DNA of 64,000 nt from Euclidia mi. Its lineage: Eukaryota; Arthropoda; Insecta; Lepidoptera; Erebidae. The stretch covers positions 67,955,183 through 68,019,182 of the forward strand of contig OX123182.2 of assembly GCA_944739405.2 (NCBI GenBank), written 5' to 3'. Both the position numbers and the translations under genes were made by a program. A model generated the notes under the pieces. The model worked only from the letters and a program-made list of their open reading frames with translations. It had not been told where the DNA came from and searched no databases. Within the stretch, counting starts at the first letter, position 1. Each line of letters starts with the position of its first letter. Shown here piece after piece: positions 10,834 through 22,523 of the stretch.

Positions 10834-10962
10834 GACGGGAATTAACGCGAACATGCATAAGGTATTTACATACCTTATTTTGCTTGACGTTTCGAGACGG
10901 TTGCGCGTCCCGTAATCGCAAGCTATGTAAATACCTAATGCATGTTCGCGTAAATTCCCGTC
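10834..10962. mobile_element. Foldback MITE, 129 bp, second copy
   Basis: Same family as 3039-3170: GACGGGAATTAACGCGAAC at the left, inverted at the right (TTCCCGTC), with the box TTGCTTGACGTTTCGAGACG in the loop. The right side runs into a (TA)n tract (10961-10987) longer than in copy A. Confidence 0.7.
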
Positions 10963-12336
10963 TATATATATATATATATATATATATTGTTGCGTTGCTA
11001 ACATGCAACGCGAGTGTTTAAAAGTTTCAGGATGAGCATCAGTACCGCAAATAAACGAGGACAGACTGGGCCTCCGGGCATTCACTAGAGTCACAAACGT
11101 ACACTAGAGCCATCCCATAAATAACAGCTTATTAAAGAGAATAATTCTTGTGCGTATATAATAATTATCCATTTGAAATTGACAATAGTCCAAAATTAAT
11201 AAATTGTTACGCTAACTATTTTGCTCTACATTTATTATAATGACTTGTTTCGTTCCAAATACCATAGAAGCAAAGAATAAAATTCAACTCTACAGCAGAA
11301 AACATTTTATTACTCTGTGTTTCCTTGATACTAATTAGTATTGAAAAATACACTCGCTGAAATATGCTAGCTTATGATCATAAAGACATAAGACAGATTG
11401 AGGAGAAAATTGGCTAAAATATTGGTTCGTCAATAATTCAATGGAGAGTGGGTACAATCGGCGCGCGCTGTCCGCCCGCGGCGACGCTAACTACCCGCTC
11501 TAAATAACATCATTGTGTTCTATCGATTCTAGAACATCATTCGCACTCACAGCCACTACATACACCATTATCAAAATATCTAACCCCATCGCTAAATGTA
11601 AACTCAGTCAACGACTTAATGAATACCCCAAACTGTCCTGAATTGAGATAATCATCCTTAATGGATTAACGCAAAACTTTCAAGATTCACCGGAACTGCC
11701 TAATTACGAACGAAGTTTTCTTTTTACGCAATCGCCTCAAAAAGGGAACGAAACACAAGAGCTGAATTTGATGGCACCGTAAATAAAATCATATTTTATA
11801 AATTATCGGAATGTTGGTTAAAATGTAATTTTGAAGCCGTGGTGCACCGAGTGAGAAGGAGGTCGAGGGTAGTAGTCAGTGAGTGCAAACAAACGGAATA
11901 ATTAATTTGTCATGAGGTGTCTGTGCCTATTGGAGCTCGGCGTCAACAACATGTCCAGCGTGCCACTAATAAACTCCAATGCAAAGCTCGCACCGAATGA
12001 AAATGCACATTTTTCATCTTCCGTTTACAATGCTGTAAACTAATTAAGGTACCATTTCAACAACCTGCATCGTAGTTAGTAGTAGTAGTTTTTAATGTAT
12101 ACTTTATACCCTTCAATCAATTAAAGCTAAGCGTGAATCCCGCTCATAGACTGCTGGAGTATTTGTATAATCGCCACCTCTAGTAACATAATTTATGTTA
12201 TTATTTTGGATGAAGTGTGAGTAAACAAGTGAGTACTGCTACCCATCCACTTGGCATTATTTATTTATGATTTTATCCGTTAGGCGCACCTATACGGCAC
12301 CCGCGGGAGGTTATGTAGTAGTACATTCTTCTCGAG

Positions 12337-12583
12337 TGCATAGGGTTCCCACGAAGAACTTAGGGTCCCAAGCCAACCTCACCTGCAAGTGGTGCACCTG
12401 CCGGTCAACGGACGAGGCTCTGGCAAACAAAATATCCCGATAAGCGGCAATAGGCTCGCCACCTATTACGTGGGATGAAAACACTGGCGAAAAGTGGGCG
12501 TTTTATATGCCTCTGCCTACCCCTCTGCCCTTCGGGGAAACAGGCGTGAGTTTATGTATGTATGTATGTACATTCTTCTCGAG
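12337..12583 (+). mobile_element. SINE 3' part with 16-bp target-site duplication
   Basis: GTACATTCTTCTCGAG lies at 12321-12336 and again at 12568-12583, so the second repeat closes the insertion. The insert carries GGCAATAGGCTCGCC, TATTACGTGGGA, CTCTGCCTACCCC and TTCGGGG and ends in (TATG)n, the same 3' body as the SINE at 31912-32314. Copies A (about 4913) and B (about 7488) have the uninterrupted site. It lacks the tRNA-like head, so it is 5' truncated. Confidence 0.8.
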
Positions 12584-12875
12584 GTGACGCGACGAGCCAA
12601 ATAGACTTCATCACTGTATTGTCAGCTGTATCTATGTACAGTATGTACACGTCTGTGGATAACGAGGCGGCATGTTAACACTGCAAAGATGGCGCCATTA
12701 GGTGACTTTTCTGACGGCAATAAAATTGTTGTAAGCATTTAAATGAAATGTTAATAAGTAATGCACTAAAGTCGCTTAAATAATGTTAACATTAAAATGT
12801 CTCTGTAATCTTCCATATACAGTTTTGATGATACGCTCTTTTGGCATAGAACTGAATCTGGACACTTATTACACA

Positions 12876-14061
12876 CTAGCTGTGCCCGCGACTCCGTTCG
12901 CGCGGAATTTGTCTTTTCATTGGGCTACAGAATTGATACCCAAAATGTTTTAAGTTGCATATAATACCTATATTGAATAGTGTAGATGTCCTAAAAATAG
13001 CTCATATGAGTTTCACTTGTTCGTGCAAGTCCACACCGCGAAGTTACCAATCGCGAGTAAAAGATCAGTGAATTCCTGTGCATGTTCGTTGCCTCATAAT
13101 CATGCTCGCATATTTAATGTCAAAAAGCATAATACAATCCCATAGTTATGAACTCTTTAGACAGGCTATAATTTCATCAGCTCTTATCTCATATTCTATG
13201 ATGGTATAACTGACAGAGCCTAACGAAAATCGCCACAAAAAAGTACTGTTATACTGTCATTTTGTATTCGCACGATCTTACTTTAGCTTCGTTCCTTTGC
13301 CGAAATCACCTTGGTAGGAAAAGTCTTGCCGTTCCACCCGGAGCATGTACAAATAATATTTTCTCAAATCACTATCCACGCGACGACACACACGATCATA
13401 ATTATATTATAATATAATATAATAATATAATATTCTTACACATTCACACAACACCATCTAGTATTTAACGCTGTTCTTCAGTAAGTCTCGAGAGATCATT
13501 TTTACACCAGCAAATGATGGTTCGTATCGGTCGTCGTGGTCGTTCATATTGAGTAATAGGATAGATACAACGACAACCAAGCCTGATATAACTATATCCA
13601 CTGTCAAGCAATGGTTTATTAGATTGTTGTGGACCTAAAAATGTCCTCGGCCAATTTGTCTTCATATTTATGCCATATCTAACATATAAATCTAATACAT
13701 AGTTTTGGTGAATGATCAACGTATGCGAGGATAAGAGCTCAAAGCGCATTTTCATCCAACTTGCTTCAAATTTATCGTCACTGCTCAGCTCCTATGTGTC
13801 TTCGCGTTATGTTATATAGCCTATAACCTGCCCAGGAGTATGGACTACAATCGCACCAAGTTTGGTTAAAATCCCTTCAGTAGTTTTTGACCCATGCGTG
13901 CACATACAGACAGACAGACAGACGGACAGACAGACAGACAAAAAATTTACTGATTGCATTTTTGGCATCAGTATCGATCACCATTCATCCTCCAATACTA
14001 ATTTTTAATATATATTCAATGTACAGAATTGACCTCTCTACAGTTTTATTATAAGTATAGA
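12876..14061 (-). mobile_element. Non-autonomous Helitron, 1186 bp, with known empty site
   Basis: On the minus strand it starts TCTATACTTATAATAAAAC and ends in a GC-rich hairpin (GCGAACGGAGTCGC) followed by GGGCACAGCTAG, inserted between A and T. Copies A (about 5225) and B (about 7800) keep the unfilled site ACACATTTTAAACTACC, which fixes both ends exactly and shows no target-site duplication. That is the hallmark of Helitrons. It has a (CAGA)n tract at about 13911-13940 and an AT-rich run at 13396-13433. No Rep/helicase is encoded. A 96-codon frame at 13755-13465 may be captured sequence. Confidence 0.9.
13465..13755 (-). CDS. Unrecognised 96-codon ORF inside a Helitron
   Basis: Opens with ATG at 13755 and runs 96 codons to a stop at 13465. 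The protein has mixed composition, including a Cys/Tyr/Arg-rich middle (GYSYIRLGCRCIYPITQYE) and a Trp-Cys near the end, and it is not low complexity. It does not match Helitron Rep or helicase motifs and I recognise no domain. The host Helitron is otherwise non-coding, so this stretch could be a captured host exon or chance. No promoter or splice evidence. Confidence 0.2.
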   Translation of the reverse strand: MKMRFELLSSHTLIIHQNYVLDLYVRYGINMKTNWPRTFLGPQQSNKPLLDSGYSYIRLGCRCIYPITQYERPRRPIRTIICWCKNDLSRLTEEQR

Positions 14062-14417
14062 TTTTAAACTACCGTTCGGCAGAAATACAAGACTTTTTTA
14101 CACTATCTATTTTTATTTAATTTATTTTTTAAAACCCAGTCTACATCAGCTATTTATCTTATACGAAACCATGAGAAAATAAATTAAAAATCGAGCAAAG
14201 GAAAATAGAATTCAACTATTCCTATTTTCGGCCGATACATTCTTTTGTCAACGACAAGGCTTCTGTCTAGTATAATAAAATTAGTCTCCGAGTCAGCGTC
14301 TAGCCAATTCAAATCGGATCGGAACCGACTGTCGCCTGTTTGTGCTTATTCAAGTGTTCATATTGTTCTATAGCGAATTCTAATTGAGGTAGTTGCAACC
14401 GCAGTTGCAGCCAGACT

Positions 14418-14454
14418 TATAAATAGAAAACTACGCTACTTTATTTCCCGTCAG
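14418..14454 (+). promoter_or_regulatory. TATA box plus initiator-like motif, copy C
   Basis: TATAAATA at 14418-14425 and TCAG at 14451-14454, the third conserved instance of the pair seen at 5584 and 8158. Flanks are also conserved, so conservation may only reflect shared ancestry. Confidence 0.3.
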
Positions 14455-14753
14455 AAACAGCGTTTACAAATGCGGTAAAGCGAAAACCTGACCAATAGAT
14501 TTTCGGTTATTCTCATTTATGCATATTCTAAGCGGTATATGTGAAATATGTATATGTCGGATGCGATCATTAGTATAGTCGCTAAACGACTCGAAGTGCT
14601 GCCATCTGGTGACCGCTGAGTGACGTATTGCGGTGCGTTGGAGGGGCGGCGCTTGACAAGTGTTCCTGAGAACTCGTCTGGCGAGATATGCAAAACTTTT
14701 TCAGTTACTAAATAACAGAGCAATTAAATCTTTTATACTTCATACAAATTCAT

Positions 14754-15087
14754 CCGTGTGGTTGATAGCCGTGTGGTTGACGGCATAGAATACAAGTGTC
14801 GCCACCCCCTATCTTCCCGTGGGTGTCGTAAGAGGCGACTAAGGAATAACACGATGCAAATACCATCTTTGCGTAGAGATGGAAAACTCGACATCAAACC
14901 CTATACGACTGCCTCGTTGGTCTCGCGGCATAAATGTGCGCGTGGGATCGGGAGGTCCCGGGTTCGATTCCTGGGTCGGGCAGTGTTATTGGGTTTTTCT
15001 GTCACGAAATTCTCAGTAGCAGCACGGAGTCTGGAAATGTGCCCGGTACGGTAATAGGCTCGCCCCTTATTACATGGGACTACGCTG
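14754..15087 (+). mobile_element. tRNA-derived SINE with 11-bp target-site duplication
   Basis: TACAAATTCAT flanks it at 14743-14753 and 15088-15098. The head carries TGTGGTTGACGGCATAG and GTGTCGTAAGAGGCGACTAA. An internal tRNA-like part has TTGGTCTCGCGGC (A-box-like) and GGTTCGATTCCTGGGTCGGG (B box). It ends early, at TATTACATGGGACTACGCTG, lacking the (TATG)n tail present at 31912-32314. A RNA polymerase III promoter is implied, but this is not a tRNA gene because no cloverleaf is closed. Confidence 0.8.
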
Positions 15088-15098
15088 TACAAATTCAT

Positions 15099-17569
15099 AA
15101 CGCCGCCGTCAAATTTAAGTATGAAATCAAAGCTAAACTTTGGGCTTTTTAAATGACTTTAGCACAAAGTTCCTCCTTGAGTGTCTCGGCAGACATGGTG
15201 TCGCGAACTTTATTTAATTTCCTGATTGCGCAAACGAAAACTAGTAGGGAAAGGAGCCGTATTCCCACTTCTGGCTAACTTATATTGTTTGAGTTCGCTT
15301 TAAACTACATTATTTATTTTAATGTGCCTTTATTTGAATTTTTAGCAACGTTACGCTGCATAAGATTATGTGTGTAGCTCTATTTAAGAATTAAAGTTGC
15401 GTTATGTTACGATCGGTTTGCTACGTGTGTTGGTTGGGAATAACACGCGTCCAAACCTTATGTTACTTCAAATCGACATTACTATCTTTACAATTCAGGA
15501 GGAAGGTGGAAAAGGAATCCTTATACTGGTAATTGAATTTTTCTCTGCTGATGATGGTATCTTATGCTTATAGTTTATGAAATATTCAGACTACAGATTA
15601 TGCAGTAATCCATCTTTTATATTTTGAACACAAGTTGAAAGCATGTAATAGAAATTCCATATAAAATACCGATGTGCTTTTTCAATGTGCGTTTTTTGTG
15701 CTACAGTGTAACTTTTGGCTGAAAGTGTACATCATCGTGTAATTTTACCAATTTGGTACAGGTAATTTTTATTCTTTTTAACTAAGCTACTGTACAGTGA
15801 TACTCTTTAAGTACGAAAATAGAAGCTTTTTAAGTTTTGAATTCGAAAAATACGATTCGGGCCAACTGTCGGTAAGTATTATTTTCTGTAAATAATAAAT
15901 TACGAGGTTGAGCGACACGACACGACGTTTAAATCACTCTCATGACACATAAATCGTTTTGTATAATATTGCTTCATACATTTATTATTTTCTAATTAAT
16001 CTTAGCTTTGTTGATAAACTCTTGGATGCAAACTTACTATAGATATCATACCATTACTTTACAGTTCTTGCAGTAGACACATAGACATAGACATAGACAT
16101 AGACAACACACACACACACACTTTGTCTCATGCGAGGCTTAAGCCTACATTCGTTTATATTTTGTACGTGAGTCTAGCGGCATCCAGTTTTAATAGGGCA
16201 CTGCATGCTAATGCCACTGAACTACACGATGATTCCATACCACTTTTTAACCGTTTTTAAACGAGTACGCTAATGGAGAAGCGTATGCATGTTTTGCGAT
16301 TCATACGTGAAAACCGGAAAACTCGCTCTAATTTCTGTATACAATTATTATTAGGTTGAACAAAATTTAATAACAAGGCTAGCCGCTCGTAACTGAATTT
16401 TTAAGTTTTTCCTACCGCACATATACACTTATATGCCAACGCACTTCAAATTGTATTGCCATTCACATTCAAAGATGATGTAGGTACGTATCTTGGTGTT
16501 TAGTCGGTTTATATGTACCTTACTACCACGCCTTGGGTGATAACTACCGATAAAGGCATTTGAACTATGAACCTAAGATTTTTAATGACACACGGCACAC
16601 TCGTGATTTATATCATCGCTGCACAAATGCATAGCGCATTTACTAAAAAAAATGGTCTACTTTATGTATCTAGGACACCCGAATAGATAAGAATATAGGT
16701 TTACATAAATCATTATATGAGGAATAGTGTGTCGCACCACTAAAGTTAATAATTTTAGTTTGGCTTGAGGCGACTCTACAACGTTGTTAGTAACTAATGA
16801 CCTGCTCTCAAAACGTCTGCCATCCAGCATAGTTAACATCCCTCCCAATAAAAGAGGCTATCGAATAAAAATATGCGAATTTTAATTGGTTTGTCGTTCG
16901 TGGCTACGACACCCCAGACAAAATATCTCGAGCGGGCGAACTTATAAAATCCTTCTTATTGCGTCACGAGTTGAACGAAGTTAAAAATAAACAATTACGT
17001 TTAGAGTTTCTTTTGGAGTTTGTGCCAAAATAGCACTCAGCGATCAGGACGTTTTATTTGCCGAAAGTCATCTTTATATGAAGCTTTGAATATTTCTACT
17101 TCTCGTGCTAAGTCGTACCGTATTTAATCTTTTGTTAAAGGCTTACGAAACAGTGATGTGGTAGCTTGATTGACAGTACTCCAAGTTAAAAAGTTTCATC
17201 GTTCAGCTTTGCTACGAGTGTCGTGGGTTCGGTTATTCTTTATGTGATTCAAAATCAGATGTCCCATTGCGGGTGTTCTTTGTGTTTGTTCATTAAATTT
17301 ATTTGTAAGGGCCCCCGCGATAAGGATATCTCTAGTGCAGGAGTTCTTTATTGCTAGTTGTAGAAAATACTTTACAAAAGCCAACAGAATTTATTATTGT
17401 CTAACTAAGGAATTCTGACCAAACCAGTCTACTATTGTGTACGCAGTCCCATTCCGCTATAGAAGCCGCAAATATGCAGAGATAATATTATAATTAACAT
17501 GACGATCGTGTGTTAATTAATACATGAACACGTAGCTAGATATGTTCTCGCCACTTCAATATCTCTCGT
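15099..17569. other. No gene seen; short microsatellite
   Basis: About 2.5 kb, mostly AT-rich. There is an (ACATAG)n run followed by (CA)n at about 16078-16121. A donor-like GGTAAGTATT at about 15870 has no convincing exon before it. Only short ORFs, none recognised. Confidence 0.45.
16078..16121. repeat. (ACATAG)n-(CA)n microsatellite
   Basis: Four hexamer units of ACATAG, followed directly by eight or so CA dinucleotides. Confidence 0.85.
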
Positions 17570-18625
17570 TACCGATTTTAGGAATATGTTATTATGATCT
17601 TATACCACTCTATCTATCGCAATGCTTTGTAATTTGGCGTATTAAAGGCTCACTTTGCTCGCTACGGCTTATTATTTTATTATTAATTTGTTTTTGCTTG
17701 CGGTTTTCTTAGTATATTAGTCGATAACAAGGTCATTAATCGTATCCAACGATGAACCTAATGAAGACAGCGATAGCCCAGAGGGACTGCTGTTTATTGA
17801 AAATAATAGATTTTTAATTGTGGCTTGCTATGCGATGAAGATTGAAGAAAGATGATTAAGAAGAAGAAGATGATTGTCAACCGCCCCCATAACAACTCGC
17901 CGGAAGTAACGGAAATTGCGAACTGTAAAGTGGTACCAGCATACATCTATCTTGGAGCCTTGATATCAAATGAGGGTGGCTGTGTTGATGAAATCAGGCG
18001 ACGTATGGCTATTGCTAGATCTGCGATGGAACGGATGCACAAGATTTGGTGCAATCGAAATATCACCAAAGCCACGAAGACCCGACACGTCAGAACCCTG
18101 ATTTTACCCATTTTCTTGTATGTTGCGGAGACGTGGACTCTTAGGGAGAGCGAAAAGAAAAAGATCGACGCCTTGGAAATGTGGTGCTGGAGGAAGATGC
18201 TGAAAATATCGTGGACAGAATTTCGGACCAACAAATCCATACTGGAAGAACTGAATATCGGACAGCGTCTATCCTCCATTGTCAAAGAGGCCGCATCCTA
18301 ACTTTCTTCGGCCACATATCGCGGCATAGCGACGATTCTATCGAGCGTCTTGTGGTGCAGGGCGGGGTTGAAGGTAAAAGAGCGCACGGCAGATCACCCA
18401 CAAGATGGACTGACCAAATCAAGGCAGCAGTGGACGCACCCCTGCATCTGTGCACAAGAAAGGCTGCCATGAGGGACGAGTGGAGATGGATAGTCAAGCT
18501 TGCCACCAGACCGGATATGACGACCACGACGACTCTGTCAAGAGTCTAACGACTAAGAAGAAGAAGATGCGATGAAGGAAATCGTTGTGAGGAAGCCTGC
18601 TTGTCTAAGAAAAACTGTGATTGTC
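17570..18625 (+). mobile_element. Old SINE plus upstream repeat, interrupted by an RTE fragment
   Basis: The head at about 17765 (GACAGCGATAGCCCAGAGGG) and TTTTTAATTGTGGCTTGC lead to ATGCGATGAAG at 17830, then the RTE insertion. The SINE resumes at 18578 with GAAATCGTTGTGAGGAAGCC and continues to about 18620. The 17570-17790 stretch is the reverse-complement partner of 10153-10365. The SINE is clearly older than the LINE inside it. Confidence 0.7.
17841..18566 (+). pseudogene. RTE-clade LINE, C-terminal fragment with 11-bp target-site duplication
   Basis: ATGCGATGAAG repeats at 17830-17840 and 18567-18577. Frame 17852-18301 encodes the end of an RTE reverse transcriptase: YIYLGALISNEGGCVDEI (thumb), then AETWTLRESEKKKIDALEMW and CWRKMLKISWTEFRTNKSIL. 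The protein continues in another frame at 18301-18549 with GHISRHSDDSIERLV and GRSPTRWTDQIKAAV, so one frameshift near 18295 breaks it. Endonuclease and RT core are missing by 5' truncation. The 3' tail is (AAG)n, as usual for RTE. Confidence 0.85.
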
Positions 18626-20103
18626 ACTCATTGTAATAAAACTTCTTTGACATTTAAATTATTATTTATACTATAGTTTATTGCTTTTCGTAGTCTAGTT
18701 CTGGGTACGTTTCAGGTATGAAGGCTGCTAGGCTGAGAAAACCAGCTTTTACTTAATTGCTTGATTATAGTTCAGTTACCATAGGAATAAACTCTGCGAT
18801 AACAAGAGCAACGAAGCCCGATTGCCATACTGAATGCCACACTTAAACTATAGGAATAGATACTGTGCTTGTCGCTAAACCGAAATATTTTTTCGTAGAG
18901 TTGCAAACCTGTTTACAAATTTTACTCCTGGTATAGTTCTCTCGTTTATAACTTTTTAATACCACCTTAAGACATTAAGATGGCCTTTAACCGTGACCAC
19001 GCACATTGAAAAGTATCCGAAGCGTTGAGATAAGTGTAGGTAAACCCTTAAAGGCAAATTAAACACGTTAAAGTGTAACACAGTCTTACTTTTAGGCGCG
19101 TGTTACATTGAAATTAAACTAGTTTTATTAACTGTAGCAGCTTTTAATTATATTTTCACACTTTTCCCGACATTACTTTCGAAAACATCTGGCTCGTTAA
19201 AACTTTGCAACAAAAAACACAAGATATTCCGAACGAGAAAGCAAAATTGCAAAGCGGTAGAAAAATAATGTGCTTGCATATTGTTAATCGTATGTTTTAT
19301 AACACTTTGCCGATCAAGTATCATGTAAGGAAGTCGTCCGGGGTTAACGGGTTCTTGATAACACTTGTTGGGGAAGTAGCCACGGTGTCGATATAACAGT
19401 TCGCACTATGTAAATGCCACCACGTTTTGTGACGTCGTAGCGGCCTCCGCCCTCTCACCTCAGGCACTCCACTTCGGGCCTTTCTGGCCGCCGCAGCATC
19501 GCAAGCTAAGTCGTCTACCCTCTGCATATCCAGGAGTGCGTTTTAATTGGACTACACGAATCCTCCTTCTCCTATCTTGGTTTAGAGTCAAAATTGTGTA
19601 AAATCAGTTTTCTTTTCGTTTTGCTAAAGGCTGTATAGATGATTTTTACAGAAATATACATATTGTTACCGATAAATATCGATATTTTTATTTTATTTAA
19701 CTAAATAGCGTTGACCCATGTGCAACGTGAAAGTGACCTACAACGTTACACTTTATACCCGATATTATCATATTATGATTATGATATTATGCGAATCTTG
19801 ATTATGTATAGCTCACTTTATTTTACCTGCTCTAGTTTCACGTAATTGTTTCTGCTTAATTTCCGTAATTTTTAGTCGTAATACTTCTTTTTAATAAGCG
19901 GGGATTGAAGTCATAAAATATTATTCACGTACGGCGTTTTACTGAGATGGTAAAAAAGGGCTGTCTCGAAAAGGATATACATATACTAGGCATAGACTAT
20001 AGATATACAATTTTCTTAAATAGGTTTAGAAATAAATACCAGTGGTAATCAATGCCAAAAACAAACAAGAGATCAAACTCCTGTATGATTATACAAAATT
20101 AAT
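18626..20103. other. No confident gene; possible LINE ORF1 scrap at 19527-19321
   Basis: The minus strand at 19527-19321 encodes a basic peptide whose start (VDDLACDAAAARKARSGVP) resembles the ORF1 piece IDLSCDAANARRSQVPGP of the Jockey at 45900. It could be a Jockey-type ORF1 fragment, but support is weak. The rest is AT-rich with nothing recognised. Confidence 0.3.
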
Positions 20104-20208
20104 TAGCGGGTCTTAATCGCGTACAATTAACTTATTTACGGTATAAATACCTATTTGGTTTCTAGTCTCTCCGCGACCACGCTCGGTGCAAGATAAGCGA
20201 AACGTATA
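20104..20208. mobile_element. Penelope LTR fragment with an inverted inner segment
   Basis: 20104-20156 (TAGCGGGTCTTAATCGCG, then GGTATAAATACCTATTT) has the same strand order as the reverse complement of 47825-47863. The next part, 20163-20205 (AGTCTCTCCGCGACCACGCT, then AAGCGAAACGT), is inverted relative to that. The fragment is therefore a rearranged LTR, with one block flipped. Penelope elements are known for complex and inverted LTR arrangements. No RT follows. Confidence 0.65.
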
Positions 20209-20925
20209 CAAATCGCAAAAGTTTAAAATCCTTTATGATTGTTTGTCGTCGTCCTTCCTTTTCTCCTCTTTTGACTTCTGACGGAGAAAAAAGACGTGTG
20301 GCACTCGGAGACTGCCGCGGTAAAGCTATTGCATAGCATATTTTATCAACTTATGCAATTATAATTATATATTTATTTTATTTATGCAGTATTTTTTGTT
20401 CTTTGATATTAATTCAAGTTACACTTTGAACGTGGTGACCGATAAGAAAACATTTTTTTTTCTTTTATTAAATAAATGAGAAGTTAATATTGTTCAAAAT
20501 ATTTTTATTATCTTTCAATACATGTCGCTTCTTCAGGAATATTTATCATTGAAACTATAGGTTTATGGTAACTGAAATAAGAAACATAAGTTTGAGACTT
20601 GATATCTTCTATATATCTACATATAATATGCCCTTTGACGTTCACAATTTCTTTTTTTATTTAGCTCTTTTTTTAAGCTCTTTATGCTTTTCTTCTCTAA
20701 AAGAAAATATCTAGGTATAAATAATAGGTATAAATAATTAGGAATTAATAGTGTAATTACACACCAAATAATTATTCATTCAAAAAATTTGAAAATAAAT
20801 AACGATATTAAGAGTTAGATCATCGAATTTCTCGCAATGTACATTTATATAGATATAATATCATATATACTTTCTCTGCGCGGCATTAATGTGTATTACC
20901 TATACATAATAAAAAAAATGTGAAT

Positions 20926-21262
20926 CATGCGGTGGGTTTAATTTTGGTAGGAATGGTAACTTTGGTAGCAATGGTACTTTTGATAAAGATGGTAGTTTTG
21001 GTAGCAATCGTAAGTAACATGCTACCAAAACTACCATATATGCCAACAATACAATTTCTACCAAAACAAGTATTCCTACCGAAAATACAATTCCTATCAA
21101 AATTACTATATGTACCAAAACTACTATTCGTACTAACACTATCATATCTACCACTTTTTTCAAAACTACCATTTCTACCAAAACCGCCGGTGCTGTCAAA
21201 AGAACTATTTCTCTCAAAACTACTATTCTTACCAAAGCTACAATTTCTACCATAACTACCAC
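20926..21262. repeat. 18-bp minisatellite with orientation switch, encoding GRNSSF hexapeptides
   Basis: From 21021 to about 21262 the sequence divides into about 13 units of 18 bp, consensus CTACCAAAACTACTATTC, one unit carrying 9 extra bases. On the minus strand this reads as the hexapeptide NSSFGR. From 20936 to 21006 the same repeat runs the other way. The switch point is a perfect 17-bp inverted repeat (20990-21006 and 21020-21036) with a 13-base loop. The minus strand stays open for 131 codons (21320-20925). Phe-Gly-Asn-Ser repeats recall low-complexity RNA-binding or nucleoporin proteins, but no flanking domain supports a gene. Confidence 0.8.
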
Positions 21263-21310
21263 TTGTAATATAATTAATGACAATAGTACCTACTATGAAC
21301 CGCTGTAATA

Positions 21311-21890
21311 TGTTCCACATAAAAAATACCCTTGTACAAGTAAAACATTTTATTCTAAACTAAACCTTAATTAGTAAGCAGTAAAGTTCATAATACATAT
21401 TATCAACTTGGCGTTTACGCCAAGTTGATAAATATGTGAAGGGTGTTAGGTTTTTTTCGTTACGGAATTTCTGTATTCGGTCGCCGCGCTCAAGCCCGCG
21501 ATAAAAGCTATGCAATAGCTTAAAAATAGCTTACTGAGTAAATATATTATAATCACGATCATATAGCTTTATCTCAATTGCATTCAAGAATTTCGCATAA
21601 AGCGTACAATAGCTGCTTTTTAATTTAACCAGATTTTGAGAATATTAGTTTTAAGTTAACAATAAAAATCATGCACATATTAAACATTTGTATAGATTCT
21701 CGCTTATAACTTGCGAAGGTATTGTTGAAATAACAAAAATGTTGTTGAATTTAAACAAATTTTCCTAAAGATACCGTCCAGTATCTAGCTGTAGCCCGCA
21801 TGGATCTTCTCGGCGCCTCGGGCAATGCGTTTATTACTAAAACCAAAAGTATCCTTTGTTGTTTGTTCACCCAAAGGAAACTAAATGTTG
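21311..21890. other. No gene seen
   Basis: AT-rich. A small palindrome TATCAACTTGGCG / CGCCAAGTTGATA occurs at about 21400-21432. Nothing coding recognised. Confidence 0.5.
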
Positions 21891-22523
21891 AACAGTTTTG
21901 CAGTGGGATGCGCACATTACATATCTCTCAGGGAAACTTAGCTCAGTTGCTTATGCCATTAAGAAAGTTCGTAGGTTGACTGATGTCGATACGGTTAGAT
22001 TGGTTTATTTTAGCTATTTTCATAGTGTTATGTCATATGGCATACTATTATGGGGTAGGGCTGCTGACATCGAAAATATTTTTATATTGCAAAAACGGGC
22101 AGTTAGGGCCATTTACCAGTTAAAGACAAGAGTCTCACTCAAAGAAAAATTAAAAATATTGGTATTTTTACTGTAGCACCACAATATATTTATGCCAGTG
22201 TTATGCATGTACGACTACATATAAATTCTTACAAAATGAATATTGACATACACAATATTAATACTAGGAACAGGCACAAATTATGTGTACCGTATTTCCG
22301 TTTACACAAAACACATAGCTCAGACTTGCCTTTAAGGTTGTTTCAGACAATAGTTAAAAATAATCTTATACTAAAGGCATATTATAGTGTAAATGAGTAT
22401 CTTGACAACAAGTACGCTTGGAAATAATATTCTTTTATTTATTTTATAGTATAAGCCATATAGGTATTATATATCCAAATTTTTGTTTATTAGGTCAATA
22501 AGCAGTTTTATAGTTTAGTTAAT

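Larger units (their letters stand above)
10791..14687. repeat. Segmental duplication, copy C, with two nested insertions
   Basis: Matches copy A from its MITE-bearing left edge (10791 = 2992) and copy B to GGCGAGAT (14687 = 8407). It lacks about 540 bp present in A and B (equivalent to 6732-7268) and is more diverged than A and B are from each other. Insertions absent from A and B are a SINE at 12337-12583 and a Helitron at 12876-14061. The left edge follows a simple repeat; the right edge abuts ATGCAAAACTTTTTC. C therefore separated before the A/B duplication. Confidence 0.8.

Noticed and set aside
14934..14985. tRNA gene (A box and B box)
   Set aside because: Part of a SINE with a target-site duplication; no closed cloverleaf. 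The same holds for 9831, 32060, 32840, 43830 and 44580.
20900..21283. Hydrophobic 127-codon and 111-codon ORFs (Val/Leu repeats)
   Set aside because: Other frames of the 18-bp minisatellite; they look membrane-like only because of the repeat.
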